Assembly (NCBI GenBank): GCA_001771735.1
Contig: MEUM01000027.1
Coordinates: 1-10,447, forward strand
Direction of reading: 5' to 3'
From: Caldifarciminota bacterium RBG_13_43_14
GTDB taxonomy: Bacteria > Hydrothermota > Tepidihabitantia > SM23-42
DNA length: 10,447 nt
Within the stretch, counting starts at the first letter, position 1. Every line of letters starts with the position of its first letter. Made by a program: the position numbers and the translations under genes. The notes beneath the pieces were generated by a model. The model was not told the DNA's origin. It ran no database searches and saw only the letters and a program-made list of their open reading frames with translations. Of the stretch, positions 6,464 to 10,447 are shown piece by piece.

Positions 6464-6837
6464 AAAGAATAATACATACCGATAAAGCACCGGCTGCAAT
6501 CGGGCCATATTCACAGTGTGTTGTCTGCCATAGTTATGTGTTTACTGCCGGCCAGATCGCGATTGATCCGGAAACCGGACAAATGACCGGCAAAAATGCT
6601 GCCGAACAAACTGCCCAGGTACTGGAGAATCTTAAAGCCGTACTGACCGCGGCCGGCACATCAATGGAGAACATCGTTAAAACATCCGTGTTTCTTACGA
6701 AAGACGAGGATTTTCCGGCCATGAACGAAGTATATAATTTATACTTTACTGCGAATTTTCCGGCCCGCACCACGATCTTTGTCAATGCCCTGCCCAAGAA
6801 CGCCCTGGTGGAAATTGAAGCCATTGCCGAACTATAA
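6460..6837 (+). CDS. ridA: RidA family reactive enamine/imine deaminase
   Basis: 125 residues, normal length for the YjgF/YER057c/UK114 family. RidA hydrolyses reactive 2-aminoacrylate and related enamines/imines made by PLP enzymes, releasing ammonia and protecting those enzymes. Visible signatures are the N-terminal APAAIGPYSQ (Tyr 17), FTAGQIAIDPETG, VFLTKDEDFPAMNEVY, the active-site Arg 103 in NFPARTTIFV, and VEIEAIA with Glu 118, which aligns with E. coli Glu 120. All catalytic positions are intact, so archetypal RidA activity is expected. The start is TTG at 6460, with AAAGGAG five bases upstream and a TTGA overlap with the previous stop. An ATG-based start would remove the beta-strand. 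Confidence 0.93.
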   Translation: MKRIIHTDKAPAAIGPYSQCVVCHSYVFTAGQIAIDPETGQMTGKNAAEQTAQVLENLKAVLTAAGTSMENIVKTSVFLTKDEDFPAMNEVYNLYFTANFPARTTIFVNALPKNALVEIEAIAEL

Positions 6838-7498
6838 AGAATTCGCGAGCGTTAATCGGATTCGATTTCGCCGAATATCACTGCTAAAAAGGGCTTTAAC
6901 TCATTCATCATATCAGATCAAAAACAATGCGGATAACGAGCAACTTGAATTCCTCGGCGATGCGGTACTTGAATTAATCGTCCGGGAATATCTGCTCAAA
7001 AAAAATCCCGATTTGAGAGAAGGCGAATTAAGTGAATTAAAAAAGAACTATACAAGCACAACCGCCCTGGCACTGGTTGGACGTCAGATTAAAATCGGTC
7101 AATACTTGATCATGGACAAGGGTGAAGCAAAAACCGGCGGTAGAAACCGTAAATCTAATCTTGCCAATAGCGTTGAAGCTTTGATCGGCGCATTATATCT
7201 GGATCGCGGACTGATCTATACCTCAAAGGTTGTGCACCGTTTTATAATGAACCGCAAGATCAGGATCAATAAGGATTATAAATCACTATTGAACCAATGG
7301 GTATCATCTCATCATTACGGCATAAATTATCGAACCACCCGGGAAACCGGACCCCGGCACCGGAAGCGTTTTTATGTTGCTTTGCATGTCAATAACCGAT
7401 TGGAAAGCCGTGGCAATGCATCGACGAAAAAGCAGGCTGAGCAGAATGCGGCCCGGGTTTTCCTTAAGAAACAGCACGAACTAAGAACTAAACACTAG
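6824..7498 (+). CDS. rnc: Ribonuclease III
   Basis: About 224 residues with the class I plan: catalytic RNase III domain (about 5-147), then a double-stranded RNA-binding domain (about 152-217). RNase III cuts dsRNA in rRNA precursors, mRNAs and, in B. subtilis, the SRP RNA precursor. The signature NEQLEFLGDAVLEL gives Glu 39, Glu 42 and Asp 46; ANSVEALIGALYLD gives Glu 118, but the position matching E. coli Asp 114 is Asn 115. The dsRBD ends with the expected STKKQAEQNAA. The reading frame is open from 6779, but that part overlaps ridA and lacks family similarity. I choose TTG at 6824, which places ALTHSSY near residue 24, as in relatives; its ribosome-binding site is weak. The last codons and stop lie in a 7-bp repeat array. 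Confidence 0.88.
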   Translation: MPNYKEFASVNRIRFRRISLLKRALTHSSYQIKNNADNEQLEFLGDAVLELIVREYLLKKNPDLREGELSELKKNYTSTTALALVGRQIKIGQYLIMDKGEAKTGGRNRKSNLANSVEALIGALYLDRGLIYTSKVVHRFIMNRKIRINKDYKSLLNQWVSSHHYGINYRTTRETGPRHRKRFYVALHVNNRLESRGNASTKKQAEQNAARVFLKKQHELRTKH

Positions 7499-7512
7499 GA
7501 ACTGGTAACTAT
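7478..7512. repeat. Degenerate 7-bp-period array, core GAACTA
   Basis: Five heptamers in register, beginning with GAACTAA twice, then ACACTAG, GAACTGG and TAACTAT. It covers the last six rnc codons and supplies the TAG stop (7496-7498). A weaker heptad rhythm (CGCTAAT then CGCCAAT, 7519-7532) follows. Confidence 0.7.
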
Positions 7513-7536
7513 AAAAGACGCTAATCGCCAATTACC

Positions 7537-7680
7537 TACTGATTTCGACAAAAATATGTTTACCTTTTTGATGAGTGCCACAATTGAGCCATTGTAGTTG
7601 CTTGATTTATCAAGCGTTTTATAGCCCAATGAATTGGGCAACTACAATTATTTGACAATTGATTAATACCGAAATCAGTA
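7537..7680. mobile_element. MITE-like 144-bp unit with 11-bp terminal inverted repeats
   Basis: TACTGATTTCG (7537-7547) and its perfect complement CGAAATCAGTA (7670-7680) bound a non-coding unit that encloses the cruciform element 7591-7648 near its middle. Both ends are flanked by ATTAC (7531-7535, one base off, and 7681-7685), which could be a target duplication. No transposase is encoded. It may be an insertion or only a large nested hairpin. Confidence 0.5.
7591..7648. repeat. 58-bp cruciform element (ATTGTAGTTGC ends)
   Basis: The outer inverted repeat is ATTGTAGTTGC (7591-7601) with GCAACTACAAT (7638-7648). Inside are two perfect 7-bp hairpins with 2-base loops: 7600-7615 (GCTTGAT/ATCAAGC) and 7624-7639 (GCCCAAT/ATTGGGC). 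The fold is a three-way junction, or two side hairpins when single-stranded. Confidence 0.85.
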
Positions 7681-7721
7681 ATTACACGACTTTTGCGTTT
7701 TCTAAGTATTCTTTTTCATAA

Positions 7722-7757
7722 CGTGGGAGCGGCTTTCCAGCCGCGATTGATGAATCG
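7722..7757. repeat. Short REP-like palindrome
   Basis: GTGGGA followed by a stem of GCGGCT and AGCCGC around TTCC (7729-7744), then a second small stem, CGATT with AATCG (7744-7757). Its form resembles repetitive extragenic palindromes, but only this copy is visible, so repeat status is inferred. Confidence 0.5.
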
Positions 7758-7783
7758 TAAGACGGTTAGCTTTCTAAAAGTTA

Positions 7784-7839
7784 GTAGGGCAAGGCTTCAG
7801 GCTGGCAAATATTAAAGCAAACCTAAAGGTTTGCCCTAC
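7784..7839. repeat. 56-bp cruciform element (GTAGGGCAA ends)
   Basis: Outer arms GTAGGGCAA (7784-7792) and TTGCCCTAC (7831-7839). The right inner hairpin is perfect, GCAAACCT with AGGTTTGC and a 2-base loop (7817-7834); the left one is partly decayed. A related left half is at 5108-5140. The plan matches 7591-7648 although the sequence differs. The remaining gap bases (7499-7877) hold no gene. Confidence 0.85.
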
Positions 7840-7860
7840 ATTTTCCAGGTCCTTTTTCCG

Positions 7861-7895
7861 GCATCAAGAATCATGTATCATGTATCCAGCATCGG
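7861..7895. repeat. Degenerate 7-bp-period array, core ATC
   Basis: Five heptamers in register: the first is GCATCAA, the third and fourth are GTATCAT and GTATCCA, the last is GCATCGG; consensus GNATCMN. It includes the stop codon (TGA on the minus strand, 7878-7880) of the PEP-synthase-like gene. Confidence 0.65.
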
Positions 7896-10322
7896 TTCTT
7901 TTTCGCCGCATTCCGCGCTACGCGCTACTATCTTTATCGTCCCAATGTCCGCATCAAGCTCGATCAAAGCACCGTCCGGTATTGCGGAAGTCGCGTTTCT
8001 GAGTACCACCGCGGGTAAACCAAGTTCACGCGCCACCATTGCGGCATGACAGATCAATCCCCCGGCTTCAACAATAACGCCACCGCATACCGAAAAAAGC
8101 GGGGTCCAGCCCGGATCAGTATGATGGGTTATCAATATTTCACCTGGTTTAAGAACTGAACTGGACTTGAAATCCTTAACAATACGCGCGCGACCCTTCA
8201 CCTTACCAAATGATACCGGTTCACCGATCATGCCGGGACTTTGCTTGGCGGTAAAACTTATTGTACGGCCGTCTTCAAAAACAATATCCGGCGGGTCGAT
8301 CATTTCAAATTTTGTCCGCTCCCGCTTGCGTTGATCAATTGTCTCGCGGATCTGGTCAGAGGTCGATCTACCGGCGGCAATTGAGTTAAGGTCTTTTAAT
8401 TCCAGTAAAAACACATCCCGGATATTGTCGAAATAATTTTTCTTAACCAAATAATTACCGGTCATCAAAAGTTGATCTTTTACTTTTGCGATCGCTTTAA
8501 AATAATAATGCTTACCGCTCTCGCGTAAGGGCGTAAAGGCATTAATGCGTGGTAAGAATAGTTTTATAAAAAACCGTTCAAATGGTTTAGCTTTATCGAT
8601 CATTTCCTTTATCACATAACTACGAACCGGCTTAGTTTTTGATTTACGGTGGGTTGCGATCAACTGAAACACCATATCAAAATCTTCGCGCCAATTAAGA
8701 CTTGCCACATCAAATTCAGCCGGACCGCGATGACCGAATTCCTGAATAAAATCATTAAATAGTCTCTGGAATTCCTTGTCTTTTTCCCATAGCTTCTTAA
8801 CTTCGGTAATATCCAAACTTCTATTTTTTTTCCGGGCATAATCAGCAAGTACCTCTACGGCTTGAACCATTTCACCGGTTTTATCGATCAGCCCGATAAT
8901 CGTTTTTCGGGCAATCGCTTCACCTTTTTTCCCCATACGTAAACTCAATATTTTACCAAGAAAAATAAAATAGAATAAACTCAAAAACAACCCGCCAAAA
9001 TAACGCCGTGATATCTTTGAGACGATGCGTTCGATCAATTTTTGAACATTAACAATTCCAGTATTGAGGTCTGGCGATACTTCATATGATTCAGCCATAG
9101 CCAGCGTCTCTGATGATACGATATTAACCTTATTGACCGTGCCGCGCATGAATATCGAACTTTTAATGATAAAGACGGTCATGCGTATCATCGCGCTGAA
9201 ACTGAACCAGAGCAATTTAAAAAAAGGAATAAGCGGAGGTAATGTTTCAACATCCACATGTTTGAAAGCAGCTGCCATTTGAGGATCAAGGTTTTTATCC
9301 GCATTTAATAGTCGCATGACCGGATCGATGGTTCGGCCTAAAGCCATAGTATTATTCACATTCCAATACAAACGGCCCAGAACACGCTCGACCGCCGGAT
9401 ACTTATAATACTGCTCACGGGATATCGGAACTCCAAAAGCATCGATGATTATCAGCGGAAACATTATTGACTCGAATATTGAATACATCATTGGCGAAAT
9501 CGGATCCGGGATCGTTTCCCGTACATTTACATTACACCAGACTCGGCCTTTCTTTTTATGAGTATCGACGACCGTGGTCACCGGTCGCGCTTGCAGAATA
9601 TATAATTTCCCCCCTTCAAAGGCCCATTCAATATCCTGCGGGCAGCCAAACAATTTTTCGATCCTCTTGCCGGCATTGACCAGTTCTTTGACCTGAGCCC
9701 AAACTAATATATTATCTCCGGATATACCGGCTATTTTCTTGTTTTTATATCGGTAACGACTCGGCTCGATTTCGCCGGATACAAGCTTATCGCCCAATCC
9801 TGAACAACATTCGATCAAGATCTCATCAGATGCAAACGGATTTCGGGTGAACATGACCCCGCTTATTTCCGGATCGAGCTGATGTTGTATTATAACCGCC
9901 ATTTGCCCGCGTTCGCATCGCATTTTTTTCCGGTAATTGCGAGCGCGCTCCGAATCAAGCGATCGCCAGGTCTTGATGACCGCGGCAATGCCTTCTTCAA
10001 CGCTTTTGATGTTCAGGCTCGTGTTATACATGCCGGCAAAGGACGCCGTTTCCGTATCTTCGGAAGTTGCCGAGGATCGCACTGCGACCGCTCCGGATCT
10101 AAAGAAAAATTTTAGTACATTTTCGATCTCTTTTTCAAACAACGCGGGTAATTTTCCTCTACTGAACGATTCCTGAAAAGCCCGGGTTACCAGGACCGCA
10201 AAATCCGGTACATTGAAATAATTACGCAGTTTAAAAAGATTAAACCCTTTGCTGCCAACATCTTTGAGGTCGACATGGCCAGCCTCAGCGATAAAATAAA
10301 CGAACTCAACCGGTATTTTCAT
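7878..10322 (-). CDS. PEP-synthase-like dikinase, rifampin-phosphotransferase (Rph) architecture
   Basis: 814 residues in three parts. An N-terminal ATP-grasp (PPDK-type) nucleotide-binding domain spans about 1-250: VGSKGFNLFKL, AVRSSATSEDTETASFAG (80-97), AVIIQHQLDPEISGVMFTRN (142-161), QDIEWAF and LYILQARPVT. A mainly helical middle follows (about 260-680) with FGHRGPAEFDVASLNWREDF (529-548), typical of Rph-like proteins. Last is a swivelling phosphohistidine domain (about 700-798) with catalytic His 759 in GGLICHAAMVARELGLPAVV. The C-terminal PEP/pyruvate barrel of true PEP synthase is absent, so the family logic is ATP-driven phosphorylation of some other acceptor via His 759. Cys 758 replaces the usual Ser/Thr. 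Residues 370-390 and 443-457 are strongly hydrophobic, unusual for a soluble enzyme. The substrate is unknown; antibiotic modification is not shown. The ATG at 10320-10322 lies inside the end of the upstream gene. The last 15 residues come from repeat sequence. Confidence 0.82.
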   Translation of the reverse strand: MKIPVEFVYFIAEAGHVDLKDVGSKGFNLFKLRNYFNVPDFAVLVTRAFQESFSRGKLPALFEKEIENVLKFFFRSGAVAVRSSATSEDTETASFAGMYNTSLNIKSVEEGIAAVIKTWRSLDSERARNYRKKMRCERGQMAVIIQHQLDPEISGVMFTRNPFASDEILIECCSGLGDKLVSGEIEPSRYRYKNKKIAGISGDNILVWAQVKELVNAGKRIEKLFGCPQDIEWAFEGGKLYILQARPVTTVVDTHKKKGRVWCNVNVRETIPDPISPMMYSIFESIMFPLIIIDAFGVPISREQYYKYPAVERVLGRLYWNVNNTMALGRTIDPVMRLLNADKNLDPQMAAAFKHVDVETLPPLIPFFKLLWFSFSAMIRMTVFIIKSSIFMRGTVNKVNIVSSETLAMAESYEVSPDLNTGIVNVQKLIERIVSKISRRYFGGLFLSLFYFIFLGKILSLRMGKKGEAIARKTIIGLIDKTGEMVQAVEVLADYARKKNRSLDITEVKKLWEKDKEFQRLFNDFIQEFGHRGPAEFDVASLNWREDFDMVFQLIATHRKSKTKPVRSYVIKEMIDKAKPFERFFIKLFLPRINAFTPLRESGKHYYFKAIAKVKDQLLMTGNYLVKKNYFDNIRDVFLLELKDLNSIAAGRSTSDQIRETIDQRKRERTKFEMIDPPDIVFEDGRTISFTAKQSPGMIGEPVSFGKVKGRARIVKDFKSSSVLKPGEILITHHTDPGWTPLFSVCGGVIVEAGGLICHAAMVARELGLPAVVLRNATSAIPDGALIELDADIGTIKIVARSAECGEKEPMLDT
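7907..7927. repeat. Degenerate 7-bp-period array, core CGCGCTA
   Basis: Three heptamers, the last two exactly CGCGCTA. Bases 7910-7928 are related to 625-643. It lies inside the 3' end of the PEP-synthase-like coding sequence and encodes part of its C-terminal tail. Confidence 0.6.
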
Positions 10323-10447
10323 TCAATTTTTTTTCCAACTCATCGATTTCCTCGGCGAGACGCTGATATTCTTCGAAAAATTTCTTGGATCGTGCTGGAT
10401 TACCGCTGATCGTGCTTTTTGAAAAGGTTCGATGTAATTTCTGCCGT
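10306..10447 (-). CDS. C-terminal end of an unidentified gene, charged coiled-coil tail (partial)
   Basis: The minus-strand frame is open from the right edge to TGA at 10306-10308, overlapping the start of the PEP-synthase-like gene by 17 bases. The visible residues end with KKFFEEYQRLAEEIDELEKK and LNENTG, a Lys/Glu-rich helix with heptad leucines and isoleucines, probably a short coiled coil. Of the three frames this one has the most protein-like composition; another is also open and stops just before the downstream ATG. No family can be assigned. The overlap suggests one transcript with the following gene. Confidence 0.5.
   Translation of the reverse strand, partial: RQKLHRTFSKSTISGNPARSKKFFEEYQRLAEEIDELEKKLNENTG

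Noticed and set aside
6779..6823. An earlier start for rnc within ridA
   Set aside because: The extra residues have no similarity to RNase III and lie out of frame within conserved ridA codons.
7831..8049. A plus-strand open frame of 72 codons in the convergent gap
   Set aside because: It runs from a repeat element into the antisense strand of the PEP-synthase-like gene and lacks a ribosome-binding site.

Overview
The window reads as chromosomal DNA of an uncultured, AT-leaning, diderm bacterium. Diderm traits are the two lipoprotein signal peptides, a SPOR domain and the FlgD/T9SS-like C-terminus at the left edge. Large Alu-containing SRP RNA, TTG start codons and many short palindromic intergenic repeats suggest an FCB-group or WOR-3-like candidate lineage. 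That placement is inference only. No prophage, plasmid, CRISPR array, tRNA or rRNA is seen.

Layout. 1-112: the last 36 codons of a plus-strand secreted protein. 121-620: a small module on the minus strand, a DUF559 nuclease-fold gene bracketed by identical palindromic repeats. 655-5007, minus strand: TPR lipoprotein, membrane-anchored substrate-binding-like protein, SRP RNA, dnaX and ebfC (ybaB). The order SRP RNA, dnaX, ebfC is the one known from Bacillus subtilis; recR, which often follows, is not here and the DUF559 module sits in its place. 5147-7498, plus strand: SPOR-domain lipoprotein, ridA and rnc, each overlapping the next. 7499-7877: a 379-base convergent gap with no gene, packed with palindromic elements. 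7878-10322, minus strand: a large PEP-synthase/rifampin-phosphotransferase-like enzyme, preceded by the 3' end of another gene that overlaps its start.

Functionally the core is housekeeping: clamp loader (DnaX), nucleoid protein (EbfC), protein targeting (SRP RNA), RNA processing (RNase III) and imine/enamine detoxification (RidA). The envelope proteins (two lipoproteins and one anchored binding protein) have no assigned pathway.

The most unusual signal lies between the genes. Several gaps carry short degenerate arrays with a strict 7-bp period, each with a different core. Others carry roughly 57-bp cruciform elements that share one architecture but not sequence. Some heptad arrays run into coding sequence and supply the C-terminal codons and stop. 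Together with the repeat-flanked DUF559 gene and a possible dnaX frameshift site, these are the parts worth a second look.
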